Of a stretch of DNA of 64,000 nt, positions 32,259-41,130 are shown piece by piece; position 1 is the first letter of the stretch, and each line of letters begins with the position of its first letter. The stretch covers positions 1-64,000 of the forward strand of contig NZ_JASIRT010000015.1 of NCBI RefSeq assembly GCF_030063475.1. The letters run 5' to 3'. The notes beneath the pieces are model-generated. The model saw only the letters and a list, made by a program, of their open reading frames with translations. It made no database searches and was not told where the DNA came from. The DNA is from Roseomonas sp. E05 (GTDB taxonomy: Bacteria > Pseudomonadota > Alphaproteobacteria > Acetobacterales > Acetobacteraceae). The position numbers were made by a program, and so were the translations under genes.

Positions 32259-34052
32259 ATGTCCATGTCACTTGACAGCACACTAGACCGAAGACGTTTT
32301 CTCGCGTTGCTGGGCCTGGCAGCCGGAGCGCCTCGCACTTCCGAGGCGCTGGAGCTCGTCGACGCAGACCGCCTGATCACCGACAATCGCGAAGACGGAG
32401 TGCGAATCCTCAGCGCGAAGGGCGAGTTCATGGGCGCGCGCGGGGCGTATTACGGCCCGCCGGTGCCATTCGGCCAGTTGCCCAAGCACCTGATCAACGC
32501 CCTGGTGGCCAGCGAGGACCGTCGATTCTACGAGCACTGGGGCCTGGACCCAAGATCCATGGCGCGCGCTGTCTGGTCCACGCTCACGGGGCGCACCCAG
32601 GGCGGCAGCACGCTGACCCAGCAGACGATCAAGGAGATCTATCTCAAGGAACACAGCCCGATCGTGCGGAAGCTGCTGGAGGAACCAGTGCTTGCCCCGA
32701 TCCTGGAGCTGAACCTGAGCAAGGAAGACATCCTGTTCGTGTATCTCAACAGGGTCTTCTTCGGTGGCAACGCCTACGGCATCGAGGCTGCCGCGCGCGT
32801 CTACTTCAACAAGTATGCGCGCCATCTCAGCATTTTGGAGTCGGCCATGATGGTTGGGCTGCTGCCTGCGCCCAACCGATACAATCCCCATCGCAACTTC
32901 GAAGTCTCGCGTGATCGGGGCTTCCGGGTCATCGAGCAGATGGTGGAGGCCAACTACCTCTCCCGCAGGACGGCAGACCGCGCCAGGCAGCAGAATGTCA
33001 CCCTTGCCCCCTCCAGATCCGCCTGGGGAGGCGTCTACCCCCGCGGCACGCAGATCGGCTGGTTCGCTCGCTGGGCCGAGAGCGAAGCCAATGCCAATTC
33101 CGCGGCTTCCGCACGGCAGGGCACGCGAACCATAACGACCACCCTGGACCTGAAAATCCAGGCGATCGCCGAGAGGCACCTGCGGCAGGCACTGCACCAG
33201 CACGCCCGGGCCAGGCAGATCGAGGAAGGCGCAGTGGTCGTCATGCGGTATGACGGCGCAGTGGTGGCGCTGGTGGGCGGACGCGATTACCGGCAGAAGG
33301 AGTGGGATCACGCCACTCAGGCCAAGCGGCAGCCAGGCTCCGTGGCCAAGCTGTTCGTGTACCTGGCAGCCCTTCAGGAAGGCAGCACGCCCGATACCAG
33401 GGTCAGCGATGCCCCTCTGACACTGGGCGGCCGCGCGGTCAGAAACTTCGATGACAAGTATCTCGGTGAAATCTCGCTGGCCGCCGCGCTGGAGAAGTCA
33501 TCCAACACCGCCGCGGTCCGGCTGGCCATGCAGAACGCCGACGAAGTCAGGGAGCTGGTGAGAATTCTGAACGTCGCCGATGACCTGGAAGGCGAGGCCG
33601 GTGACCTGGCGTTGGGGACCTATGAGGCCAGATTGGTTGACCTCACGGCCGCCTTTGCCAGTGTCGCCAATCACGGCAGAATGGTCATACCCTATTCGGT
33701 ACAGAAGGTTCAGGATTCAGCAGGCACGGAAACCCTGATTCGCGTGCGCCCGGAAAGCTCGCAGGTCAGGCAGGTCATGGCACCGCAGCATGCCGAGGCC
33801 ATGCGGCAAATGCTCTCAGGGGTTGTTCAGCAAGGAACCGGCAGGGCTGCGGACCCCGGATTCTGGGCAGCCGGCAAGACCGGAACGACCAGCGCCAATC
33901 GCGACGCCTGGTTCATCGGCTTCACCGAAGAGTATGTGGCCGGCGTGTGGCTTGGTAACAGCGACAACAAGCCGATGCTTGGTGTTTCCGGCGGCGGGTT
34001 GCCCGCTCAGATTTGGCGCGCCGTGATGATGGAGGCTGTGAAGAGCTCCTGA
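32259..34052 (+). CDS. Class A penicillin-binding protein (transglycosylase/transpeptidase) with Tat-like signal
   Basis: 597 residues. Transglycosylase motifs: EDRRFYEHWG with the catalytic Glu, QGGSTLTQQ, and VRKLLEE (RKxxE). Transpeptidase motifs: PGSVAK (SxxK), SSNTAAV (SxN) and KTGTTS. Both peptidoglycan-polymerising activities should be intact. The N-terminus reads LDRRRFLALLGLAAGAP, an RR-x-F-L Tat-type signal, rather than the usual transmembrane anchor. The gene looks less GC-rich than its neighbours (by eye) and is followed by 1.2 kb of decayed DNA with an IS remnant, hinting at acquisition. It is a secondary PBP rather than a housekeeping PBP1a. Confidence 0.88.
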   Translation: MSMSLDSTLDRRRFLALLGLAAGAPRTSEALELVDADRLITDNREDGVRILSAKGEFMGARGAYYGPPVPFGQLPKHLINALVASEDRRFYEHWGLDPRSMARAVWSTLTGRTQGGSTLTQQTIKEIYLKEHSPIVRKLLEEPVLAPILELNLSKEDILFVYLNRVFFGGNAYGIEAAARVYFNKYARHLSILESAMMVGLLPAPNRYNPHRNFEVSRDRGFRVIEQMVEANYLSRRTADRARQQNVTLAPSRSAWGGVYPRGTQIGWFARWAESEANANSAASARQGTRTITTTLDLKIQAIAERHLRQALHQHARARQIEEGAVVVMRYDGAVVALVGGRDYRQKEWDHATQAKRQPGSVAKLFVYLAALQEGSTPDTRVSDAPLTLGGRAVRNFDDKYLGEISLAAALEKSSNTAAVRLAMQNADEVRELVRILNVADDLEGEAGDLALGTYEARLVDLTAAFASVANHGRMVIPYSVQKVQDSAGTETLIRVRPESSQVRQVMAPQHAEAMRQMLSGVVQQGTGRAADPGFWAAGKTGTTSANRDAWFIGFTEEYVAGVWLGNSDNKPMLGVSGGGLPAQIWRAVMMEAVKSS

Positions 34053-35245
34053 ATATGCGGCCGATGCGGTTGGCAGCTTTGGCCCGCAGGTGCGCGGAAG
34101 CTGTCATCCCGCTTTGGCCGAAGCCCGCTGTCGGGTCCTCGGCCCAAAGGGCCGGCTGCAACGGCATTGATCCTTGCCATCGCGACAGGGCGCGAAACGC
34201 AGGTAGCGGACATGATGGCCCTCGGCGCCATCGCGCCGCGGGTGATGGCAGCGGCTGTGCTGAATGCGAGAGAGCCGCCAGAGCCGTGGGTGCGAGCCCG
34301 CCGGGCATGGGCGAGTTGAGCGCCCCATCCGCCGAGCGCTGAGCACGGCGGCAGGCCTGGCGCAGGAACTCCATCCAAAGCAGCCGAGGGAACGAGAGAG
34401 CAGATACCGATCAGCATCGCCGATAGGCTGAGGCGTCCCTTCTGCCACCCTCCCCGGGAGGGCGGGTCCGCTTTCCCCGTCGCCGCAGCGACGATCCTGC
34501 GCGCGAACCGCAGCGGCGGAAGATCAGGCCGCAAAGGAGGTGCAGCGGCGACCGTCCTCCTCAACTTGAGCGCATCCCTGGCTTTTATGCAGCTCGGCTC
34601 ACGGCCGCAGGTTGGCACGAGAGGCGATGGAGACCCATTTGCACAGCGCGGCGTGCCGCTTCGATGTCGAGATCCGCGGCCTTGGCTCCCGGGATGAAGC
34701 TCCCGCACCGGCAAGGCGAGCGCGTTGTGACCCGACCTTCTCCGACCCTATCCGGCATGCCCGCAGGGAAGGATCCGAGCACCGCAGGCCAGGCAGGCAG
34801 CACGAGCAATTTCCTCCCGCCTCTTCGCTGACGGCACCGCCATCCCGCACTGTGGCAGAGGCACGCCGCAAGCCGCGCCGCCTGCGCAGGATCTTCGCGC
34901 TTGAGGAGCTGGAACCGGCGGCCGAACGCCTGCTGCCGCGGCCCTCGCGGGGAAGCCGGGGGTCACCACGTCACTGATCTGCTCCGCCTGCGGCTGCGGG
35001 CCGATCTCGGCATGCTCGGGCTGCGCGGCCTGGAAAAGATGAGCCGGGACGTCCTGCTCCTGGAGAACTTCAAGGTCATCGGTCAGCGCTGGGGAGTGCA
35101 GCGCCTCAGCTCATTTGCAGCCACTCGCCTACGTCACCGCATACAGCTTCGCCAAGCATCTCAAGGCGCCGCGGTGGCGCATGCCCTTCCAGGCCGGCTG
35201 CGACACTTGGCAAGAACAGAAATCCTTTACAATCCAGGCAGGCAA
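34053..35245. other. 1.2-kb region without an intact gene; decayed DNA
   Basis: No frame here has a recognisable complete product. One short frame, TTG 34167 to TGA 34319, reads like coding sequence (ILAIATGRETQVADMMALGA, then APRVMAAAVLNARE) and may be the tail of a lost gene. A transposase remnant lies at 35113-35230. The rest shows only shadow frames. The region separates the penicillin-binding protein from the IclR/TRAP locus. Confidence 0.6.
35113..35230 (+). pseudogene. Remnant of an IS481-family transposase C-terminus
   Basis: The frame reads LQPLAYVTAYSFAKHLKAPR, then WRMPFQAGCDTW, the conserved C-terminal block of IS481-type transposases. It aligns with the transposase tail at the left edge of the window (KHLKALRWRTPFQAVCDAW) in protein and in DNA. 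The reading breaks down after the Trp, and no catalytic core or inverted repeat is visible nearby. Confidence 0.7.
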
Positions 35246-36067
35246 TCAGGTCCTCAGCTTGACCGCATGCTGCAGTCGGGCGGTTTCAATCATGCCGTGA
35301 CCGATCGCACGGGACGCCGCCTGAGCGAGACGCACCGCAACATTGCGAAGTTGCTCGTCCGGCTCGCTCGGAATGTGCTGGATCGATCCGACGAGTGCTG
35401 CCGCTGCCACGAGAGTATCGGTGTGGTCGAAGACCGGGGCAGCGATGGTGTTGATCCCAAGCAGACTCTCCTCGGGCGCGGTGGCCCAGCCTTGCGCCCG
35501 GACCCTGCCAATCTCCTGTCGCAGCGCGTCGGGATCGGTGATCGTGCGGCCGGTGAGCGCCGGCAAGGGGGACGCCAGCACACGGTCGGCGAGCGACTTC
35601 GGGCCGAAGGCCAGGAAGATTTTGCCCTGCGCCGATGCGTGCAGGGCGAGTTCGCTGCCCTCCCGCACGCCGATCTCGATCGGTTGCCGTCCCGAGAAGG
35701 TCGCAATGACGAAGGCGCTCCGCGCGGTTGGCGTGCTGAGGACGACCGCGAGTCCGGTCTGCTCCCGCGCCTCGCGCATTGCCCCTTCGGCGGCTGAGGC
35801 CAGATCGCCGGTCGGGGGCGCGAGCCGCCCGATCAGATAGGCCTTGGGGCCCAGGCGATAGCGGTTCGTCGCCGCATCCTGCACGAGGTACCCCCCGTCG
35901 CAGAGTGTGCTCAGATGCCTGAAGACCGCTCCTTTGGCTACCCCGACCACTCCGGCGATCTGCGTCACCCCCAAGGGCTCACGTGAGAAGGCAACCGTCT
36001 CCAGCACGCGCAGGGCGACCTCAACCGCGCGGACGCCTTTGTAAGATCCGCCCTCGTCCATATCCAT
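35246..36067 (-). CDS. IclR-family transcriptional regulator
   Basis: 273 residues. The N-terminal winged helix-turn-helix reads VTQIAGVVGVAKGAVFRHLS, and the C-terminal IclR effector domain contains SELALHASAQGKIFLAFGP and the family end block GSIQHIPSEPDEQLRN. ATG 36067 and ATG 36061 are both possible. It is transcribed away from the TRAP operon that begins at 36264, and the 196 bases between them hold two similar inverted repeats and one perfect palindrome. It most likely senses the transported substrate or a breakdown product. Confidence 0.9.
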   Translation of the reverse strand: MDMDEGGSYKGVRAVEVALRVLETVAFSREPLGVTQIAGVVGVAKGAVFRHLSTLCDGGYLVQDAATNRYRLGPKAYLIGRLAPPTGDLASAAEGAMREAREQTGLAVVLSTPTARSAFVIATFSGRQPIEIGVREGSELALHASAQGKIFLAFGPKSLADRVLASPLPALTGRTITDPDALRQEIGRVRAQGWATAPEESLLGINTIAAPVFDHTDTLVAAAALVGSIQHIPSEPDEQLRNVAVRLAQAASRAIGHGMIETARLQHAVKLRT

Positions 36068-36077
36068 CCAGGAAGCT

Positions 36078-36094
36078 GTTTTCGTTATGAGAAC
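36078..36094. promoter_or_regulatory. Candidate IclR operator, site 1
   Basis: GTTTTC-GTTAT-GAGAAC: inverted hexamers with one mismatch and a 5-base spacer, 11 bases upstream of the regulator's start. It has the same layout as site 2 at 36228-36244, which suits autoregulation. Confidence 0.5.
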
Positions 36095-36210
36095 GTAGTT
36101 TCGGCTTTTCTGTCAAGAACTGGGGAGAGGCCCGGCCTTTTTCCCTGCTGCAGATCAAAAATTTTCTTCCCTGCGAGGATTCCCCTTTGACCGCCGGCTC
36201 TGCCTGACCT

Positions 36211-36227
36211 AGCGTTTCTGAAACGCT
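36211..36227. promoter_or_regulatory. Perfect 17-bp palindrome, candidate operator
   Basis: AGCGTTTC-T-GAAACGCT is fully symmetrical. It directly abuts candidate operator site 2 and lies 36 bases upstream of the TRAP operon start. GTTTC-N-GAAAC palindromes are common among IclR-family operators. Confidence 0.5.
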
Positions 36228-36244
36228 GTTCCCAACATGAGAAC
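36228..36244. promoter_or_regulatory. Candidate IclR operator, site 2
   Basis: GTTCCC-AACAT-GAGAAC: the same arms and 5-base spacing as site 1, again with one mismatch. It ends 19 bases before the dctP-like start and would overlap the core promoter or leader. Confidence 0.5.
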
Positions 36245-36263
36245 AACAGCAAGGAAACGTCCG

Positions 36264-37280
36264 ATGACAGGCAAGCTTTCCCGGCGGAGCTTCAGCACCA
36301 CGCTTCTCGGAGGGGCCTTGGCGGCAGCGCATATCCGGCGTGCCGAAGCCGCACCCGTGACGCTCAAGCTCGGGCACGCGACCTTCGAGGCCCATCCCTT
36401 CCATGACGCCTCCCTCCGCTTCAAGAAGGCGGTGGAGGAGATCTCCGGGGGGCAGGTGAAGGTTCAGATCTTCCCCGCCCGGCAGCTCGGCGACGTCAAG
36501 GAGCTGATGGAGGGCGTGCAGTTCGGCACCGTCGACATGACGGTGAACTCCTCCTCCGCCTTGGCGACCACCGTCCCCGCCATCGACGCCTTCCAGCTCC
36601 CGGGGGTGACCCGCAGCTACCCGCATTTCGCTCGCCTCGCAGCCTCGCCCGAGGCGAAGGCCATCCTGCAGAAGCTGGAGCCGCACGGGATGGTGGGGCT
36701 CGGCCTCTATGACGGCGGCCGGCGGCACTTCCTCACCGTTGACAAGCCGGTCCGCTCGATGGCCGATTTCCACGGCCTCAAGACGCGCGTCGCGCCGTCG
36801 CGCCTGTTCCTGGACATGTGGAAGGCGGTGGGCGTCAACCCGACCCCGATGAATTACGGCGAGGTCTACTCCGCCCTGGAGACCGGCACGCTGGATGCCG
36901 TCGAAATCAACCTCACCTCGATCGAGGCCGAGAAGTACTACGAGATCGCCCATAACGTGACGCTCACCGGGCACTACTTCTGGCCGGGTCTGCTGCTGAT
37001 CAACAAGCGGCGCCTCGAGAAGCTCGGGGCAGAGCAGCAGAAGGCCATCCGCGAGGCGGCCGACCGCGTCGTCGAACCGCAGGTGCTGACGGTGAAGGCG
37101 CTGGACGACAGGCTGGTGACGTCCTTCAAGGAGCGCGGCATGACGCTTGTCGAGCCCTCGGAGGCATTCGAGCAGAACTTCCGCTCCGCAGTGCAGCCGG
37201 TTGTCGAGACCTACAGCAAGAAGGACCCGGCGATCGCCGCCTTTGTGGCCGCCGCGGACCGCCTGCCCTCCGGCGCCTGA
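36264..37280 (+). CDS. dctP: TRAP transporter substrate-binding protein (DctP family)
   Basis: 338 residues. The Tat-type signal is SRRSFSTTLLGGALAAAHI, followed by the DctP start LKLGHATFEAHPFHDASLRF. The ligand-binding landmark GLKTRVAPSRLFLDMWKAVG holds the conserved Arg that usually binds a carboxylate, so an organic acid is the likely cargo. ATG 36264 was chosen because AAGGAAA lies just upstream; the longer frame to 36237 overlaps the candidate operator. It is the first gene of an operon with the two TRAP permease genes. Confidence 0.9.
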   Translation: MTGKLSRRSFSTTLLGGALAAAHIRRAEAAPVTLKLGHATFEAHPFHDASLRFKKAVEEISGGQVKVQIFPARQLGDVKELMEGVQFGTVDMTVNSSSALATTVPAIDAFQLPGVTRSYPHFARLAASPEAKAILQKLEPHGMVGLGLYDGGRRHFLTVDKPVRSMADFHGLKTRVAPSRLFLDMWKAVGVNPTPMNYGEVYSALETGTLDAVEINLTSIEAEKYYEIAHNVTLTGHYFWPGLLLINKRRLEKLGAEQQKAIREAADRVVEPQVLTVKALDDRLVTSFKERGMTLVEPSEAFEQNFRSAVQPVVETYSKKDPAIAAFVAAADRLPSGA

Positions 37281-37289
37281 GCGGCCTCC

Positions 37290-37829
37290 ATGTCCGAGCT
37301 TCTCCTCAGCGGCACAGCCCAGCCAGGCGCCGGCCGCGCGGCGCGCGCGCTTCGCATCTATCTGCAGATCCTGGAGCTTCTGGGCGCGGCGAGCATCGCC
37401 ATGCTGGCCGTGGTCGCGGCGCTGCAGGTCTTCGCCCGCTACGTGATGGGAGCTTCCCTGTCCTGGTCCGAGGAGCTGATGCGCTACCTCATGGTCTGGA
37501 CGGTCTTCCTGCTGGCCGGCCTCGCCTATTCGCGCGGGGAGATGCTGGGCATGCGCTTCGCGGTGGAGGCCCTGCCGGCATCGGCGGCGCGCGTGGTGGA
37601 CGCCGCCGGGCGCCTGCTCATCGTCGCCTTCTGCCTCCTCGTCGCCTGGTACGGCTGGGACTTCGCCGACCGCACCAGCGCCCAGCAGGCGGTGGCCTTC
37701 GAGGTCTCGCTGTTCTGGGTGCACGTCTCGGTCGCGGTTGGCGGGCTGCTGATGGCCCTGCACGTGGCCCTGCACGGCGTGCTGCGCCACCTGGCGAGGG
37801 AAGGCCACCCCGAGGAGAGCGGGCTGTGA
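37290..37829 (+). CDS. dctQ: TRAP transporter small permease (DctQ family)
   Basis: 179 residues with four membrane helices. The family core VFARYVMGASLSWSEELMRYLMVWTVF is present around residues 49-76, followed by AGLAYSRGEMLGM. The gene starts nine bases after dctP and its stop overlaps the GTG of dctM. The small subunit joins the substrate-binding protein to the large permease. Confidence 0.88.
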   Translation: MSELLLSGTAQPGAGRAARALRIYLQILELLGAASIAMLAVVAALQVFARYVMGASLSWSEELMRYLMVWTVFLLAGLAYSRGEMLGMRFAVEALPASAARVVDAAGRLLIVAFCLLVAWYGWDFADRTSAQQAVAFEVSLFWVHVSVAVGGLLMALHVALHGVLRHLAREGHPEESGL

Positions 37830-39103
37830 TCTGGATGGGCCTCGCCTTTCTCGGCACGCTCCTGATGGGGCTGCCGATCGTCTTTGTCCTCGGCATCACC
37901 GGCGTCGCCTACTTCCTGGCGACGGACCAGCCGCATCTGCTGCTGGTGGTGCCGCAGCGCATGTTCGCGGGCATGGACCAGTTCGTGCTGCTCGCGGTGC
38001 CGCTCTTCGTGCTGGCCGGCAACATCATGGATGTGGGCGGCCTGACCCGCCGGCTGCTGAACTTCGCCAATTCGATCGTCGGCCGCTTCCGCGGCGGGGT
38101 CTCGCTCACCGCCATCTGGGGCAGCTTCCTGTTCGGCGGCGTCAGCGGTTCCGCGGCGGCCGACGCGGCGGCGCTCGGCTCCGTGCTGATCCCCGACATG
38201 AAGCGGCAGGGCTACAACGTGGACTACGCCGCCGGCCTGATCGGCGTCAGCTCGGTGATGGCGCCGCTGGTGCCGCCCAGCATCGCCATGATCATCTACG
38301 GTGCGCTGAGCGGCACCTCCATCGCCCGCCTGCTCGTCGCCGGCCTGGCGCCCGGCTTCCTGCTCGCCACCTGCCTGACGGCCTATGCCATCTGGATCGC
38401 CCGGCGGCGCGGCTACCCGAAATTCGAGAGCGTCGGCCTGCACGGCATCCTCGCCGCGGCCGCCGAAGCGCTTCCGGTTCTACTGCTGCCGGTCATCATC
38501 GTCGGCGGCATCCGCGGCGGCGTGTTCACCGCGACCGAGGCGGCGGCGGTCGCCGCGGTCTATGCCCTGCTGGTGGCGGGCCTCTACTATCGCGCGCTCA
38601 GCTGGGACTATCTGCGGCGGGCGCTGGTGGCCACCGCGGTCACCACCGCCTCAATCTACCTGCTGGTGGGGATGGCCAACATCGCCGCCTTCATCTTCGC
38701 CATGGAGAGCCTGCCGCAGACCGTGGTGGACGGCCTGTTCGGCATTACCGAGAACCGCTTCCTCGTCCTGCTGCTGGTCAACCTGGCGCTGCTCGTGCTC
38801 GGCATGTTCCTCGACGCCGTGGGCGTGCTGATCCTGACGGTGCCGGCGCTGATGGGCATCGGCCAGGCGCTGGGGATGGACCCGGTGCATCTCGGCGTCA
38901 TGGTGGTGTTCAACGTGCTGGTGGGCTTCACGACGCCGCCGGTCGGCATCTGCCTGTTCATCGTCGCCGGCATCGCCAAGCGGCCGATGGAGCGGGTCGC
39001 CCTGCAGTCGCTGCCGATGATCGGCATCGCCCTGCTGGTGCTGGCGGCGCTGGCGCTGGTGCCGCAGCTGGCGCTGTTCCTGCCCAACCTGATCGTCGGA
39101 TGA
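37826..39103 (+). CDS. dctM: TRAP transporter large permease (DctM family)
   Basis: 425 residues from GTG 37826, about 12 membrane helices. Characteristic stretches are PLFVLAGNIMDVGGLTRRLL, GGVSGSAAADAAALGSVLIP, MAPLVPPSIAMIIYGALSG and VVFNVLVGFTTPPVGICLF. The four-base overlap with dctQ is the usual arrangement. It completes a sodium- or proton-driven importer. Eight bases separate it from the dihydroorotate-dehydrogenase-like gene, so transport and metabolism are in one transcript. Confidence 0.92.
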   Translation: MIWMGLAFLGTLLMGLPIVFVLGITGVAYFLATDQPHLLLVVPQRMFAGMDQFVLLAVPLFVLAGNIMDVGGLTRRLLNFANSIVGRFRGGVSLTAIWGSFLFGGVSGSAAADAAALGSVLIPDMKRQGYNVDYAAGLIGVSSVMAPLVPPSIAMIIYGALSGTSIARLLVAGLAPGFLLATCLTAYAIWIARRRGYPKFESVGLHGILAAAAEALPVLLLPVIIVGGIRGGVFTATEAAAVAAVYALLVAGLYYRALSWDYLRRALVATAVTTASIYLLVGMANIAAFIFAMESLPQTVVDGLFGITENRFLVLLLVNLALLVLGMFLDAVGVLILTVPALMGIGQALGMDPVHLGVMVVFNVLVGFTTPPVGICLFIVAGIAKRPMERVALQSLPMIGIALLVLAALALVPQLALFLPNLIVG

Positions 39104-39110
39104 GGGCGCC

Positions 39111-40181
39111 ATGACCGCACGACTGGAAACCCGCATCGGCGGCCTCACGCTCCGCAACCCGCTGATCGCCGCCTCCGCCGAGCACATGATCGACCCGGAG
39201 AACCTCCGCGCGGCGATCCTCGCCGGGGCCGGCGCCGTGGTGGTGAAGTCCACCAACGAGTCCGAGGCGGCGAAGGAGCAATTGCGGCGCGCCGAATACG
39301 TCGCGCTCGACCACGACTGGAACCCGGTGCCCTGGCGGCCGGATGCGCCGCGCGACGTGACGCTGGCGACACGCTCGGGCCTCAGCCCGCTGCCCTTCGA
39401 CCGCTGGCTGGAGCAGGCGGTGGCGCTGGACCGCTTCGCCGCGCGCCACGGCACGCTGCTGGTGGCCAGCCTCATCCTGGCGGACCTGGACACCGCGCTC
39501 GGCCTGGTGCGCCAGGTCGAGCAGGCCGGGCTGCGCGCCCTGGAGTTCAACATCGGCACGCCCTACGCCTCGCAGGCGGCGAAGGGCGCGGTCAGCACGG
39601 AACTGCTGCCCGAACGCGTGACGCATATCGTGAGCCGGGTGCGCGCCGTCACGAGACTGCCGCTCTGGATCAAGGTGACCGGGCAGAGCGAGCGGGTGCC
39701 CGAACTGGCCGGGGCGGCCATCGCGGCGGGCGCGGATTCGGTGGTCATGGCCGGGCGGCTGCTGGGCTTCCTGCCCGACCTCGAGACCTGCGCGCCGCTG
39801 CTGGGCACCAGCCTCGGCATCGGCGGCTACTGGAACCTGCCGCTGACCTGCCACTGGCTCGCCCTCAGCCGGGCGCGGCTTGGGCCGCAGGCGTCGCTGA
39901 TCGGCATCAACGGCGCGCGGGACGGGCTGGACATGGCGCGCATGATGCTGGCCGGCGCCTCCGCCGTGGGGATCGCCTCGCCCGTCATGCTGCGCGGTCC
40001 CGGCCTCATCGCGGAGAGCCTGGCGCAGCTGGAGGGCTACCTGGTCTCCAAGGATCTCACCGCGGCGCAACTGGTCGGCAGGGCGGCGGACCGCCGCCGC
40101 AGCTTCGCCGACATGCCGCCGCTCGACGACAACTGGCGCGCCTATGTCCCGCCCTTCCCGGCGGCCGGCAAGACGAACTGA
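39111..40181 (+). CDS. Dihydroorotate dehydrogenase-like flavoprotein (PreA-like FMN enzyme)
   Basis: 356 residues. The start TRIGGLTLRNPLIAASAEHM and AGAGAVVVKSTNESE are the FMN-binding beginning of the DHOD/dihydropyrimidine dehydrogenase fold; EFNIGTPYAS, WIKVTGQSERV and SLIGINGARDGLDMARM continue the barrel. No Cys cluster for iron-sulfur centres is present. Within a TRAP catabolic operon, pyrimidine synthesis is unlikely; reduction or oxidation of a ring compound such as a dihydropyrimidine-like acid is a better guess. The true substrate is unknown. Confidence 0.8.
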   Translation: MTARLETRIGGLTLRNPLIAASAEHMIDPENLRAAILAGAGAVVVKSTNESEAAKEQLRRAEYVALDHDWNPVPWRPDAPRDVTLATRSGLSPLPFDRWLEQAVALDRFAARHGTLLVASLILADLDTALGLVRQVEQAGLRALEFNIGTPYASQAAKGAVSTELLPERVTHIVSRVRAVTRLPLWIKVTGQSERVPELAGAAIAAGADSVVMAGRLLGFLPDLETCAPLLGTSLGIGGYWNLPLTCHWLALSRARLGPQASLIGINGARDGLDMARMMLAGASAVGIASPVMLRGPGLIAESLAQLEGYLVSKDLTAAQLVGRAADRRRSFADMPPLDDNWRAYVPPFPAAGKTN

Positions 40182-40194
40182 GGAGACAGAATCC

Positions 40195-41130
40195 ATGAAG
40201 GCCCAGATCACCGGCGGAACGACGGAAACCCTGGAGCGGCTTGCCCGGATCGACCGCCTCATGCAGGGCGCGGTGGACCTGCACATCCACAGCGGCCCCT
40301 CCCTGATGCCGCGCAAGATCGACCACGTCCAGGCGGTGCAGCAGGCCGACGCCGCCGGCATGGCGGCGATCCTGCTGAAGGACCACTACTACCCGACGAT
40401 GCCGATCGCGCACCTGATGAACGCCCATCACGCGCGGAAGGTGAAGGTGCTCAGTGCCATCGTGCTGAACGCCCCGCTGGGCGGACTGAACCCCTCGGCG
40501 GTGGATTATGCGCTCAGGCAGGGCGCCAGCATCGTCTGGATGCCGACGGCGCACGCGCTCAACCACATCGAGCACGACCGCAAGGATGCCGAATTCAAGA
40601 ACAAGTTCCCCACCAACACCAAGAAGACCCGCGAGGTCGAGGGGATGACGCTGGTGGACGAGACCGGCACCGTGCGCGACGCGGTGAAGGAGATCCTCGA
40701 CATGATCGCGGAGGCGGATGCCACCGTCTCCGCCGGGCACCACCACATCCGCGAGGCCTTTCCCTTCTATGAGGAGGCCCGCAGGCGCGGCGTGCGGCGC
40801 CTGTTCCTGAACCACCCCACCTACGTCAACGAAGGCACGATGGCGGACATCCGCAGCCTCGTCTCGATGGGGGTGAAGATGGAGCATTCCATCTGCATGT
40901 TCGTCCCCTGCGGCTTCCAGCAGATGGACACCGACCACCTGCGCGCCGTGATCGAGGCGGGCGGGGTGGGGAACACCTTCTTCGGCTCCGATCTCGGCCA
41001 GAACGGCAATCCCACCCCGGTCGAGGGCTTCCGCCAGATCATCGCCATGCTGCTCGACCTCGGCTATGGCGAGGACGATGTGCGCGCCATGGTCTCCACC
41101 AACGCCAAGAGCCTGATGGGCCTGGAATGA
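40195..41130 (+). CDS. Amidohydrolase-like metal-dependent hydrolase (DUF6282-type)
   Basis: 311 residues. DLHIHSGPSLMPRKIDH holds an HxH metal site at about residues 24-26; ILLKDHYYPT, SAGHHHIREAF and FLNHPTYV provide further Lys and His ligands, in the order of the amidohydrolase/PHP-like barrels. The late acidic residue may be in FFGSDLGQNGNP. ATG 40195 follows AGGAGACAG. The family is uncharacterised. It likely opens or deacylates the product of the neighbouring flavoenzyme. The stop overlaps the next start. Confidence 0.72.
   Translation: MKAQITGGTTETLERLARIDRLMQGAVDLHIHSGPSLMPRKIDHVQAVQQADAAGMAAILLKDHYYPTMPIAHLMNAHHARKVKVLSAIVLNAPLGGLNPSAVDYALRQGASIVWMPTAHALNHIEHDRKDAEFKNKFPTNTKKTREVEGMTLVDETGTVRDAVKEILDMIAEADATVSAGHHHIREAFPFYEEARRRGVRRLFLNHPTYVNEGTMADIRSLVSMGVKMEHSICMFVPCGFQQMDTDHLRAVIEAGGVGNTFFGSDLGQNGNPTPVEGFRQIIAMLLDLGYGEDDVRAMVSTNAKSLMGLE

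Noticed and set aside
34901-35797. Plus-strand frame overlapping the IclR gene
   Set aside because: Mostly antisense to the IclR coding region; the only meaningful part is the transposase remnant, which lies in a different frame.
39111-40181. Biosynthetic PyrD
   Set aside because: The operon context is transport and catabolism, and the sequence resembles PreA-like members rather than membrane PyrD.
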